Assembly: GCF_000412635.1 (NCBI RefSeq)
Contig: NZ_ASTG01000026.1
Location: forward strand, 1-64,000
Direction: 5' to 3'
Origin: Sphingobium bisphenolivorans
GTDB taxonomy: Bacteria > Pseudomonadota > Alphaproteobacteria > Sphingomonadales > Sphingomonadaceae
Length of the DNA stretch: 64,000 nucleotides
A program made the position numbers and the translations under genes. Below, one piece after another: positions 17,284 to 25,713 of the stretch. Under the pieces are notes generated by a model. The model was not told the origin of the DNA and searched no databases. It was given only the letters and a program-made list of their open reading frames with translations. Every line of letters starts with the position of its first letter. The stretch's first letter is position 1.

Positions 17284-18228
17284 CTATGCCGCTTCGATGG
17301 AGCCGCCCCGACGAGCGGCGCGCTCCAGATTGCGGCTGTTGCGCGCAATGCGGCGTTGTCGGAGGGGAGATGCCATCGTCCCCCAGGCGGTCCCGGCGAA
17401 GGCACCAACCCCCGCAGCGGCGCCGCCCGCAATGCCGGTGGCAATGGCCGGAGCCTGGAAAAAGAAAATGGTCCCGAGGAAGAGATAAACGGCGAAAAGA
17501 ACCGCACCGATTGTCACATCAGCTTTTGATTCTGCAGCCGCGATTGCGATGCTGCCCAAATCAGAAATGAGCGTCGTGATCGCGATGATCACTCCCATGA
17601 GGACTATGTAGTTGAAGACCTGCCCGAGCCATCCATGAAAGAAGCGGCGCGTAGGTTCGAACAATGCAAGTGCAATGAAAATTGGCCCGAGAGCTATAAT
17701 AATGGCCAGCGCTATTTTGGCAAAAATAGTAATTGAAAAACCGATCGCGGCAGACAATCCTGCCAGCGCGTAGAGGCAAACGGCTAGAGCGATCAGCACC
17801 AAACGCATCGGATTAATTTCAATATACGTCGCAGCTTTGGCGCGAATTATGAGAACTATGCTGTCGACTTGATTGAAGTAGTCATCAAATGCAGCGCCCA
17901 CGCTGGTGATGGTCCGCCCGGAGAGTGCCTGCGAGAGTGCGTCCGGCATCCCATGAAAAAGAGGCGTGGTGATCCACTCGGAATAGGCGACCGTCGTTGC
18001 GGCAATATACAGCAGGCAGAGCTTGACCATTCGGTAGAATAGTTCGCCCCAGGGTTCGCTAATAATGCCGCGCATCACCATGTAGCCGAACAAAGCGATA
18101 TAAATAACAAGCCCAACGGCGAGCGGCCCGCGAACAACCTCAACGACGTTTTGAAGACGCTCGTTGAGGAACAGGTCTAACTGATTGTCGACCTGCATAT
18201 AGAAATCGTTGAACAGTGTAGAGGCCAT
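17284..18228 (-). CDS. virB6: T4SS channel protein VirB6
   Basis: This 314-residue polytopic inner-membrane protein belongs to the TrbL/VirB6 family. At least five hydrophobic segments are visible, for example VGLVIYIALFGYMVM, LVLIALAVCLYALAGL, AIIIALGPIFIALALF and YIVLMGVIIAITTLI, followed by a Gly/Ala segment GIAGGAAAGVGAFAG. The central part of the gene is more AT-rich than its neighbours (about 17560-18200). That may reflect membrane-codon use or a different origin. Confidence 0.92.
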   Translation of the reverse strand: MASTLFNDFYMQVDNQLDLFLNERLQNVVEVVRGPLAVGLVIYIALFGYMVMRGIISEPWGELFYRMVKLCLLYIAATTVAYSEWITTPLFHGMPDALSQALSGRTITSVGAAFDDYFNQVDSIVLIIRAKAATYIEINPMRLVLIALAVCLYALAGLSAAIGFSITIFAKIALAIIIALGPIFIALALFEPTRRFFHGWLGQVFNYIVLMGVIIAITTLISDLGSIAIAAAESKADVTIGAVLFAVYLFLGTIFFFQAPAIATGIAGGAAAGVGAFAGTAWGTMASPLRQRRIARNSRNLERAARRGGSIEAA

Positions 18229-18245
18229 TGCGGGTCAGCTCGCCG

Positions 18246-18449
18246 TCAAAGTGACCGCTTCAGGTCATCGAGATCTTTAACGTCCTGAGCATTGACGCAC
18301 TCGCGGGAACTTGGATGGGTTCCGTTCGCGCAATCCCTGAGCGTTTGATTCCGCAGATCGGAGTTACTGCGATACTCATCTTTTCCGGTCGGCGGTTTGC
18401 ACCCGAGCAAGCCAACCAAAGTAACGCTTACGACAATGGCCCGGAGCAT
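18246..18449 (-). CDS. EexN-like entry-exclusion lipoprotein
   Basis: This 67-residue lipoprotein has a lipobox (LVGLLGC). A C-terminal pattern, SDLRNQTLRDCANG followed by CVNAQDV, matches the small EexN family with its two spaced cysteines. EexN-type lipoproteins in conjugation operons reduce uptake of a second copy of the same element. It sits between virB5 and virB6, the usual place. The start overlaps the virB5 stop by one base (TAATG). Confidence 0.7.
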   Translation of the reverse strand: MLRAIVVSVTLVGLLGCKPPTGKDEYRSNSDLRNQTLRDCANGTHPSSRECVNAQDVKDLDDLKRSL

Positions 18450-19165
18450 TACGAGCCTCCCAAACTTGCCGATAGGTCGGCTAAATCCTGCTCATCGTCG
18501 CGCTGCATCTGAAGACGACGTCCTGACTCCTGCCGCATCCGCAGCGCCTGCAACTGCAGGGCATCATTTTGGATATGGGCGTTTTCGACCCCTACCCTTG
18601 CCTGGATGTCCATGACCTGTTTGGCGTCCGAAGCCGTATCGAGCGAGGTGCGCAGTTCTTCCAAGCCTGCGGTGCGCTGGGCCGAGACGCGGTAGGCCGA
18701 CTCCGCTATCGCAGCATCGCGGGCGGCCAGATCGCCGTTTCGCAACAGGTTGTCGCGCGACGCCCGTTCATAAGCGGATGCGCCAGGCCGCAGCTCCGGC
18801 AGTGCAATGCGGTTGGCATCGCGAATGCGGGTCGCGGCACTGCCAAGCGATCCCAGGCTGGCATTTTCCGACGACATCAGCCTGCCGAGGTCGCGGGCCT
18901 CAGGCGGCAGAAGATGGCGCATGGCATCGGTCGATAGCGACGGGGCAATGCCATTGACGTCGGTGACCTGATTGAAGCTACCGTAGAGCTGCTTGGCCTC
19001 GGCGATCTGCTCCTTGCCCTGGTCGATCATGGACAGGGTGTTCTTGACCGTGGCGAGCGCCTGCAAATAGCCGGAGCTGTCATAGACCGGTATGCCCTGG
19101 GCGGCGGCCGGACCCGCCGTTCCCAGGATAATCGCACCGATCGCTGCGAATCCGCCTTTACGCAT
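18449..19165 (-). CDS. virB5: T4SS pilus-tip protein VirB5
   Basis: This 238-residue exported protein has a signal peptide (AAIGAIILGTAGPAAAQG). A long, mainly helical body follows (SGYLQALATVKNTLSMIDQG, and a C-terminal coiled stretch NDALQLQALRMRQESGRR). Size, position after virB4 and helical content fit VirB5/TrbJ, the minor pilin at the pilus tip. It follows virB4 by 3 bp. Confidence 0.88.
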   Translation of the reverse strand: MRKGGFAAIGAIILGTAGPAAAQGIPVYDSSGYLQALATVKNTLSMIDQGKEQIAEAKQLYGSFNQVTDVNGIAPSLSTDAMRHLLPPEARDLGRLMSSENASLGSLGSAATRIRDANRIALPELRPGASAYERASRDNLLRNGDLAARDAAIAESAYRVSAQRTAGLEELRTSLDTASDAKQVMDIQARVGVENAHIQNDALQLQALRMRQESGRRLQMQRDDEQDLADLSASLGGS

Positions 19166-19168
19166 AGC

Positions 19169-21580
19169 TCATCCTTTCCTGCTCGATGGAGATCGACGCT
19201 GCTGGTGAAAGAGGGGCAGCCAGTATTCGGGATCGTCGCCGACCTCGGCGCGGATGGCATCGAGCAGCGTCACCGTTTCCGTGGTGCCCGAGAGAACTGC
19301 CAGCTCGTCGGAGAGACCGCCAAGATCGAGCTCGACGACGATTGAGTCATGGCCTTGCTTGACCAGGAACCGGCGGGATTCCGGATTCAGATCGTGGCGG
19401 ATGAGCTTGAATTCCGCCTGGGTCAGACCCAGTCCATCGACATAGTCCGTTTCGCGGCCATAGGGGTTGGGAAGCAGTATCTTGGTCGCAACCTGCTCCA
19501 TGATGCTGTGCGAAATGTCCGAACGCAGCGCATCCGCAGGGCTTTGCGTGCCGAAGACAAGAAAGGCATTCTGCTTGCGGTAGGTCTTGAGGCCGTCCTG
19601 CGCGAAGGCGCGGAACGCATCGTCCCCCAAGGCTTTCCAGAATTCGTCGATATCGATCACAAGCCGCCGGCCGTCGAGGAGACCGTCGATCCGGTGGAAC
19701 ATGTACATCATGAGCGGCGTGCGCACTTCGGGGTTGTCGAGAAAATCGGTCATGTCGAAGCCGACGAACGGCGCCTCCAGCGACAAAGCGTCGATCTCAT
19801 TGTCGAACACCCAGCCGAGCGAACCGCCCCGCGCCCATTTCTCCAGCCGGGCACCGATGCCTTCCGGGTCGCGCTGACCGAGCAGCTGGCGAAGCGCGAG
19901 AATGGAGCGGTCCTCCGGCGCAAGGCGTCCGAGCGAGGCCAGCCCCTCATCGATCATGCGCTCCTGCGTGACGCCGAGTTGGCCTCCAACCGGCGTCACC
20001 AGCTGCCGGATCAGGCGCCCCAGGAAGACAAGATTGCGCGGACCATAGTCGAGTGCCCGCAGCGGAGCGAAACCCGTAGGCTCACCATTCTTCAGCGTCA
20101 GATAGATCCCGCCCGCGGATCGGACATAGATCTCCGCGCCGCGGTCCTTGTCGATGAAGATCTGCTGCGCGCCCGTCTTCTCGAGCTGCGCCATCAGAAA
20201 ATTCTGGACGACGGTCTTGCCCGCGCCGGAAGGACCGATGATCAGTGTGTGACCCAAGTCGCCAACATGGAAGTTGAAATAATAGGGCGATTGCGCGGCC
20301 GTCTTCATCATGGCGATCGCAGGCCCCCAATGGTTCCCCTTGGCCCGGCCTGCGGGATAGGTATGGAACGGCGCCAAGGCAGCAAAATTGCGCGAGGTGA
20401 TCGCCGCTGGCCGCGCCCGCCATGCGAAATTTCCGGGCAGCTGCGCCCAAAACGCTGCTTCGAGCGCTGGTCCTTCGCGCGCCGCCACCAAACCAGCATC
20501 GGCCAGTGCCGCGCGCGCGGCCGAGAGATTGTCGGCAAGTCGCCTTTGGCTGTCGGCGAAGACCGCCAGCGAGAAATGATGCTCCCCGAGCACGAACCGG
20601 TTGCTTTGCAGATCGTCGGCTGCATCGGCGAGATCGAGCGCCTGGCTCGCTGCGGCATCCTCGGTCGAGGCCATCTGGTTTTGCCGGCGGCGCAGACGTT
20701 CGGCTGCCCGCGCTTTGCCCATGAAGGTGAAGGATTGCGAGACGACGAAGGCGAAATCCTGGCCGAGCAAGGCATTCATCTGTCCCGGGCGCGTCAGCGC
20801 GGGATATTCCCTGATGCCGAAGATTCCCTGCCAGCGGCTCGTGTCATGGGCACGGATCTCGACCGTCTCACGTCCGAAGATCACGCGCTCGCCGTAAAGC
20901 GCGGATCCCAGATGCCCGCGGACGAGCGGAACCCTGGATCGCGCACCCATCATCACTTGCTCGAGCACCTCAAGCGGGGCGGAGAAGATCAGGCCATTAT
21001 GCTCGTAGAGAGCAAGGCGCGCCGGACTGCAGCGGCGGAGCAGCTTCTCGATGTCGCGCGCCTTCTCCTCGAAGCGCGCCAGTTCATCGGGATCGACCTC
21101 CTCCTCTGCGGCCTTGGCTTTCGCGATCCGCTTGAGCAGCAGCCCGGTCCGGTCGGCCGATCCGACTGCCGGACGCATGAGAAGCGTCAGATAATGCTCA
21201 TTGACGAACATCCGCTTGGCGGTGACGCGCGCCCGATATTTAGCGTCGAGCTCGGCGGCGAACTTTGAGCGGAACTGCCCTTCGGGATAGTCCCCTACGG
21301 CTGAGCGGACGATGTGGGTCCAGATCGCAAGCCGATCGTCGGCGATGTTGCGCCAAGTGCCGTTGAGCTTCTCGTGCCAATCATTGAGGTGGATCGGATC
21401 AGCCGTCTCGAAAGCCATGCCTTCGAGGCGGAACATCATCATGAGATCGCCGCTATCAAGCGCAATCACATCGGGCGTCACATGGCGGGCATAGGGAAGA
21501 TAGCGCCCGGGCTCCGCTTCTCGGGTCAGAACCCGCCAAGGCGTCTTGCGCGGCGGCAGCTGGGCGGCGGCGCTAGCCAC
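19169..21580 (-). CDS. virB4: T4SS ATPase VirB4
   Basis: This 803-residue cytoplasmic/inner-membrane ATPase powers pilus assembly and substrate transfer. The N-terminal CagE/TrbE/VirB region starts with RYLPYARHVTPDVIALDSGD. Walker A is IGPSGAGKTVVQNFL (about residue 445), and Walker B is LVIDIDEFWKAL (about residue 640). The length is normal. The long plus-strand ORF over it is only a coding shadow. Confidence 0.95.
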   Translation of the reverse strand: MASAAAQLPPRKTPWRVLTREAEPGRYLPYARHVTPDVIALDSGDLMMMFRLEGMAFETADPIHLNDWHEKLNGTWRNIADDRLAIWTHIVRSAVGDYPEGQFRSKFAAELDAKYRARVTAKRMFVNEHYLTLLMRPAVGSADRTGLLLKRIAKAKAAEEEVDPDELARFEEKARDIEKLLRRCSPARLALYEHNGLIFSAPLEVLEQVMMGARSRVPLVRGHLGSALYGERVIFGRETVEIRAHDTSRWQGIFGIREYPALTRPGQMNALLGQDFAFVVSQSFTFMGKARAAERLRRRQNQMASTEDAAASQALDLADAADDLQSNRFVLGEHHFSLAVFADSQRRLADNLSAARAALADAGLVAAREGPALEAAFWAQLPGNFAWRARPAAITSRNFAALAPFHTYPAGRAKGNHWGPAIAMMKTAAQSPYYFNFHVGDLGHTLIIGPSGAGKTVVQNFLMAQLEKTGAQQIFIDKDRGAEIYVRSAGGIYLTLKNGEPTGFAPLRALDYGPRNLVFLGRLIRQLVTPVGGQLGVTQERMIDEGLASLGRLAPEDRSILALRQLLGQRDPEGIGARLEKWARGGSLGWVFDNEIDALSLEAPFVGFDMTDFLDNPEVRTPLMMYMFHRIDGLLDGRRLVIDIDEFWKALGDDAFRAFAQDGLKTYRKQNAFLVFGTQSPADALRSDISHSIMEQVATKILLPNPYGRETDYVDGLGLTQAEFKLIRHDLNPESRRFLVKQGHDSIVVELDLGGLSDELAVLSGTTETVTLLDAIRAEVGDDPEYWLPLFHQQRRSPSSRKG

Positions 21581-21923
21581 GCGCGAAACCCTTGCGCTTC
21601 ATCCCCGCGACCGGCAGCGGCGAATAGGAACTGCCGCCCCACCAGCCGCGGTTCCGGCAGCGCGCCTTGGTCAAAGTCCATAACCATAGCAGGCGAAAGG
21701 CATTGGCGTCGTGGCGCACGATGAGGCGCGCCACCGCGAGGCACGCGCCGCCGATCGCCCCCGCGTAAAGCGGATTGCCGCTGACGATCAGGGTGAGACA
21801 GGCAGCAAGCGCAATCGGCAAGGATGCTTCGAGCGGCACGCCCAGCCACATCGTCGGCCGGGTCACCGCAAGGAAAAGCGTTTCCTCGCGCAGCCGCTCG
21901 TTCGAGGGCGCGGCCTCCTTCAC
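21573..21923 (-). CDS. virB3: T4SS protein VirB3
   Basis: This 116-residue membrane protein carries ETLFLAVTRPTMWLGVPLEA, the family hallmark, then hydrophobic segments (ASLPIALAACLTLIV, YAGAIGGACLAVARLI). I chose the GTG at 21923 because it overlaps the virB2 stop as GTGA, the same coupling seen elsewhere in this operon. The in-frame ATG at 21953 would add ten basic residues that match nothing. Its 3' end overlaps virB4 by 8 bp. Confidence 0.88.
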   Translation of the reverse strand: MKEAAPSNERLREETLFLAVTRPTMWLGVPLEASLPIALAACLTLIVSGNPLYAGAIGGACLAVARLIVRHDANAFRLLWLWTLTKARCRNRGWWGGSSYSPLPVAGMKRKGFARG

Positions 21924-22258
21924 GCGCCACCGGTGATGGTATCGACGATCCACTGCGCGCTGAAGACGATGAAAATGCCGACGATGACCGTCACCAAAAG
22001 GCCGAGGCTCGCCCGTCCGGTGAAGAACATGAAGCCGACGATGACGACGGCGATCACCGCAATCGTCTTGGCAAAGGTTCCCGTTAGCCAGGTCTTGATG
22101 TTCTCGGCCATGGAGGTGATGCCGTCCGCACCTTGCGCATGAGCAGGATCACTCAGCAGCAACGAGAGAAGCATCGCCAGGCCGACGATGCCGGCGATGC
22201 GCAGCAGAAGACGCGCCCATTGGGGCTGGGAGCCCAGGCGGGCGGTGATCGCTGTCAT
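21920..22258 (-). CDS. virB2: Major pilin VirB2
   Basis: This 112-residue TrbC/VirB2 pilin precursor has a long signal peptide with cleavage likely after DPAHA-Q (about residue 41). Two hydrophobic helices (TIAVIAVVIVGFMFFTG and LGLLVTVIVGIFIVFSA) are split by a short RAS loop, as in conjugative pilins. The start overlaps the virB1 stop by 4 bp. Confidence 0.92.
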   Translation of the reverse strand: MTAITARLGSQPQWARLLLRIAGIVGLAMLLSLLLSDPAHAQGADGITSMAENIKTWLTGTFAKTIAVIAVVIVGFMFFTGRASLGLLVTVIVGIFIVFSAQWIVDTITGGA

Positions 22259-22923
22259 GGATGCTGTCCTTTCTGAGAAGTTGTCCCGTCCCCGAAGACC
22301 ATGAGCGAGGCTTGCCGGGCATCTGCGGCGATGTTCCAACCAGCGGCCTGCGTCGCAGCGAGCGCAGTGGGTTGCGGTTTGGCGATCACCGCATCGGCAA
22401 GCCGGACAGGCGCGGTCATCACCGACGCTGGGTGCCTGCCGCGGATCAGGGGAATGACGGTTGACGCGCTGGCATAGACCCGGGCGACATAACCATTGCG
22501 AAAGCCGCGCCGCCGATCGCCAGTATTGTAGAGCGAGAGCGCTGTTGCGATCGCATGGTCCGAACTCTGGGCGGAGTGCGCCACCGACTGATAGTTGGTC
22601 GTCAACACCCGCGCGGCGGCGGCAAGGTTGCGGCACGGCTCGAAGGCATCCTCCACCGACAGACCCAGCCATCCGAGGTTGGCGCTGTTGATCTGCCCCA
22701 AGCCCAAATCGATGTTGTAGCCTTGGCGAATGAGGCGACGCGCGGCGGCAATCGCCTGTGCCCTCGTCGCCGGCACCGGCTTGCGCGCACCCGGACTGTT
22801 GACCCCGATCGCCAGCGTGTTGAATCGGCTTTCCGTGTGAACGATCGAGATCAGCGTCTCAGGCGCCACGCTTGGCGCGCATGAGCCTGCAAGGGCGAGA
22901 AGACTGGCGACGTCGAGGATCAT
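22255..22923 (-). CDS. virB1: Lytic transglycosylase VirB1
   Basis: This 222-residue murein hydrolase opens the cell wall for the secretion channel. The SLT-type fold is visible: catalytic Glu in VHTESRFNTLAIGVN (E near residue 31), LGLGQINSANLGWLGL, and the helix ALSLYNTGD. The C-terminal 60 residues are variable. It overlaps trbM by 4 bp. Confidence 0.9.
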   Translation of the reverse strand: MILDVASLLALAGSCAPSVAPETLISIVHTESRFNTLAIGVNSPGARKPVPATRAQAIAAARRLIRQGYNIDLGLGQINSANLGWLGLSVEDAFEPCRNLAAAARVLTTNYQSVAHSAQSSDHAIATALSLYNTGDRRRGFRNGYVARVYASASTVIPLIRGRHPASVMTAPVRLADAVIAKPQPTALAATQAAGWNIAADARQASLMVFGDGTTSQKGQHP

Positions 22924-23261
22924 CGAGCGAGATCCTGCAGCCGCTCGATATGGGCCAGCGAGTAGGTCTCGCGGCGTCCATCGCTGAAAGTCATGACAAC
23001 CCGGCGCCGCGTTGCGGAATCGCGATCGTGGACCTTGGTACGAGCAACACCGCCGCCGCTACAGCCGGGAAAAGAGCCGCCGGTGGCCAAGCGCTGCCAC
23101 AACTTGGTCATGGGCGCGACGCACTGGGCATATTGCGTCGCGCCACCAGGATTAGAAAGGCACAGGAGAACCTGGCAGCCCAAGTCATTCGCTCGCGCGG
23201 GAGTCGGTTGAAGGGCGGTGCCCATGGCGAGCACCGCCAGGCTGAGAGTCACGCGTTGCAT
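22920..23261 (-). CDS. trbM: TrbM/KikA-family conjugation protein
   Basis: This 113-residue exported protein has a signal peptide (LSLAVLAMGTALQPTPARA). The TrbM/KikA core follows with its cysteines (LGCQVLLCLSN, YAQCVAPM, SFPGC). The chosen ATG at 23261 places the signal peptide at the N-terminus; the longer frame is out-of-phase sequence. It is the first gene of the transfer operon (trbM-virB1-...-virD4-LPD7). Confidence 0.75.
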   Translation of the reverse strand: MQRVTLSLAVLAMGTALQPTPARANDLGCQVLLCLSNPGGATQYAQCVAPMTKLWQRLATGGSFPGCSGGGVARTKVHDRDSATRRRVVMTFSDGRRETYSLAHIERLQDLAR

Positions 23262-23311
23262 CGGGTCATTCCCCCGTGAGAGACACCTCCCGCGTCGGGA
23301 ATTGGCGTCAG

Positions 23312-24259
23312 CTATCCGTTGGATTTCACCTCTCTTTTGTTCCGCCCGGCCCCGATTTCGGCAATCCCCCCAGCCGGGGGGAGTAGGCTCGTGCGTTGCT
23401 GGTCCAGAAATTCGGCCAGCGCACTTTCCTGATCGGGTCGCAGAGCATCGGTGGCAGCCAGATATTCCGGCGGTTCGCCCCGAAGCAGGACGGACGGACA
23501 CTGGCCATCATAATTGCCGAGATTGGGACGGTGCTGCTGGTAGCCGACCAGCGCGGCAAGGTCTGGATCGAACGCACGGGCCGCATTGGGCGGATAGGTC
23601 AGCCATTGATTTTCGTAGGGCTTCAGCCAGCCCAGGCAATAGCTGACGATGATGCCACGCCGGATCGCGCCGGTCATGTTGGCGCCGGCACCATGCAGCG
23701 TAGAACCGAGGAAGAGGATCGCCGAGCCCGGCTCCGCCTCAACCGCCATGGGCTGCGCGTCCTTGACCATGGAGCCGGCATTATGGCTCCCGGACCAGAT
23801 CAATGTGGCGCCGTTTTCAGCCTTGAACGGAGAAATCGGCCACATCACGTTGACGAGATATTCGAGCTCGCCGGCCGGGCCGCGCCACATATCCTGGTCC
23901 CTGTGAGGAAACTGCGCCGGCGCTCCTGGATGCAGTTCGAGCGCCTGCGTGAGGTTGAGCTGGATGGTATCGCACCAGGGGTCGAGAACCGACCGCACCA
24001 GGCGCATGATCGCAGGATGGCGCACGAGTCGCTCGACAGTGGGTACGCGTTTCAAAAGGCCGCCAAAGCGCTTGGTGAGCGGACCGTAGAAGCCGCCCTG
24101 GCAAAAGGGTGTGGCGGCAAACCGCGGATCGAGGGCCTGATCGATCTCCGCGACCTCTGTCTTGGATGCGATGTCCCGCAACACGCAGAAGCCGTGCCGC
24201 TGTAAATCGTCATCGACCGCAGGTTCGGCAGCTGGGCGATAGGGGGAGAGATTTGTCAT
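23312..24259 (-). CDS. Phytanoyl-CoA dioxygenase-like protein (phyH) of the quorum-sensing locus
   Basis: This 315-residue Fe(II)/2-oxoglutarate oxygenase has the facial triad in PHRDQDMW (H-x-D) and a distal His in STLHGAGANM. The 2-oxoglutarate Arg is probably in AIRRGIIVSY. The start has a good ribosome site (GAGGGCACC before ATG). It follows luxI by 10 bp, so the two are an operon. A phyH-type gene next to luxI recurs in sphingomonads, to my knowledge. Its substrate is unknown; it could modify the acyl-homoserine lactone or another signal. The 3' end of the gene contains a GC-box palindrome that is upstream of trbM. Confidence 0.85.
   Translation of the reverse strand: MTNLSPYRPAAEPAVDDDLQRHGFCVLRDIASKTEVAEIDQALDPRFAATPFCQGGFYGPLTKRFGGLLKRVPTVERLVRHPAIMRLVRSVLDPWCDTIQLNLTQALELHPGAPAQFPHRDQDMWRGPAGELEYLVNVMWPISPFKAENGATLIWSGSHNAGSMVKDAQPMAVEAEPGSAILFLGSTLHGAGANMTGAIRRGIIVSYCLGWLKPYENQWLTYPPNAARAFDPDLAALVGYQQHRPNLGNYDGQCPSVLLRGEPPEYLAATDALRPDQESALAEFLDQQRTSLLPPAGGIAEIGAGRNKREVKSNG
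23364..23383. promoter_or_regulatory. GC-box palindrome upstream of the transfer operon
   Basis: ATCCCCCCAGCCGGGGGGAG contains the perfect palindromic arms TCCCCCC and GGGGGGA. It lies about 100 bp upstream of trbM, inside the 3' end of phyH. It differs from the palindrome at 128-147 only in the spacer and one edge base. It is a candidate LuxR-type operator for the transfer operon; this is inferred from placement and shared shape. Confidence 0.5.
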
Positions 24260-24269
24260 GGTGCCCTCT

Positions 24270-24881
24270 TCAAGCAGCCTTGGCAAGATCGGCAAGGCCG
24301 ACCGAGCGCCAGATGCCGCTGGCCTGCAGCTGCTCGCGGGTGCTGCCATTGATGTCGATCTGTAAGGCGATAAGGCAGCGGCTGCTTGTTGAGGCGGGCA
24401 GGCCGAGGGGACGGCATGCCCAGCCAAAGCTCAGGATCTGTTGGAACCAGAACCACTCAGCAACGCCGGTGTAACTGTCGATATGATTGCCGAGCGCATA
24501 TTCGACGAGCGCGGACACCAGCCGATTGCGCACCTCCAGGCGCTCTCGTGCGCGCAATCGTCGTGCAAGACAAAAGCGCGTGATCTCGAGGATCGCACCA
24601 CCCCGGGGAGGCACTTGTTCGCACAGCTCGGGGAAAATGGTGCCGAGAATATGGTCACCGGTCGTCGGAAGCAGCCGCGCCGAGGCAAGATGCTCGCCCT
24701 CGGCGTCGGCTATCACGATGTAGACGGCACGGTCATTGTCGAACTGGTCGATTTCATAACGACCGGCAAAGACCGGCACGTCCCAGCGCAGAAGATCGAC
24801 GAATACCCGTTTGCGTTCCTCGAACATCGAACAGAACAGGCGGTTTTCCATGGCGCGGGCAGCGCCGGTTGCGATATGCAT
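24270..24881 (-). CDS. luxI: Acyl-homoserine-lactone synthase (LuxI family)
   Basis: This 203-residue enzyme makes acyl-homoserine lactone from S-adenosylmethionine and acyl-ACP. Conserved LuxI features are present: ERKRVFVDLLRWDVP with Arg, Phe and Trp; EIDQFDNDRAVYIV with its acidic residues; ASARLLPT with Arg; and EITRFCL with Glu and Arg. AAAGGAGG sits just upstream of the ATG. It lies between luxR and phyH on the same strand. The acyl chain made cannot be read from the sequence. Confidence 0.93.
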   Translation of the reverse strand: MHIATGAARAMENRLFCSMFEERKRVFVDLLRWDVPVFAGRYEIDQFDNDRAVYIVIADAEGEHLASARLLPTTGDHILGTIFPELCEQVPPRGGAILEITRFCLARRLRARERLEVRNRLVSALVEYALGNHIDSYTGVAEWFWFQQILSFGWACRPLGLPASTSSRCLIALQIDINGSTREQLQASGIWRSVGLADLAKAA

Positions 24882-24934
24882 GACAGCCTCCTTTGGTGAG
24901 GCGGTCAGTCGATCAGGCCCGCGTTCTTTCGGTT

Positions 24935-24952
24935 ATCCCCTGTCCTGGGGAG
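24935..24952. promoter_or_regulatory. GC-box palindrome upstream of luxI (lux-box candidate)
   Basis: ATCCCCTGTCCTGGGGAG is an 18-bp palindrome (ATCCCC/GGGGAG around six bases) about 55 bp before the luxI ATG, between luxI and luxR. Size and position are those of a lux box. Its arms match the palindromes at 128-147 and 23364-23383, although the spacing is two bases shorter. Confidence 0.55.
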
Positions 24953-24953
24953 A

Positions 24954-25697
24954 TCATCGCCCGAAAACATCTGCGAAGCTGATCTGTCCATCGAACAATG
25001 CGCGGATCGCCAGCAGCGTGCGCTTCGTCACGCCGTAGCGGTCGCGTGCATCCTTGACATGCTGGATCACCGTTTCCTGCCCAATGCCGAGGATTTGGCT
25101 AATCTCCCAGTCGGTTTTCCCGCGTGCTACCAGCGCCACACATTCGGCCTGCCGCTCAGTCAGGCACGGGCCTTCGCATGGAGCTGGGGTTTGACGGGAA
25201 AGCCTGCGCGCGGCTTCGAATGCGAAGCTGCCGATCAGCTGGACGAGCGGGAGCTGTCGTTGATCGAGCACGTCGCCTGACCCCATGGCGAATGAGCAGG
25301 ACCCATTCACTTCCCCCGGAATATGGGCAGGAACCGTGAAACCATCGCCCAGCCCGGCGTCGTGCGCCTCCGCCAGGATCGACCGATCAGCAGCACTAAG
25401 CGTGATAAGGGATTGCACCGCCGACCAGGCAAAGCCGATATTAGTGCGATGGCTGGCCCGGTGGATCGGATCACTGGCATAGAGGCGACGCGCCTGGAAA
25501 CGCTCCACCCATTCTGGTGGATAATCGACGATATGGACAGAGCTCACCGCTGGCTTGAGGTCGATATGGTGGACCAGAGAAACGTACCGAAAGCCCATCG
25601 CACGCGTAATTTCGGCCATCAGGCCGGCCAGTGCTTGGCTGTCCTTGATTATCGCGGCGACCGCGCAGAAGTCCTGAACTTGCCCAAGCCCGATCAT
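24954..25697 (-). CDS. LuxR-family quorum-sensing regulator, copy 1
   Basis: This 247-residue protein has an N-terminal autoinducer-binding domain (MGFRYVSLVHHIDLKP, DYPPEWVERFQARRLYASDP with the conserved Trp, Tyr and Asp). The C-terminal LuxR HTH is LTERQAECVALVARGKTDWE followed by ISQILGIGQETVIQHV. The ATG at 25697 gives the standard LuxR length; the longer frame upstream is the antiphase of the second luxR. It is separated from luxI by the palindrome at 24935. Confidence 0.9.
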   Translation of the reverse strand: MIGLGQVQDFCAVAAIIKDSQALAGLMAEITRAMGFRYVSLVHHIDLKPAVSSVHIVDYPPEWVERFQARRLYASDPIHRASHRTNIGFAWSAVQSLITLSAADRSILAEAHDAGLGDGFTVPAHIPGEVNGSCSFAMGSGDVLDQRQLPLVQLIGSFAFEAARRLSRQTPAPCEGPCLTERQAECVALVARGKTDWEISQILGIGQETVIQHVKDARDRYGVTKRTLLAIRALFDGQISFADVFGR

Positions 25698-25713
25698 CAC
25701 GGCCCGAGCGAGA

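Noticed and set aside
19349..21268. A 639-codon plus-strand open frame
   Set aside because: It is antisense to virB4, with no recognisable domain and a strongly biased composition.
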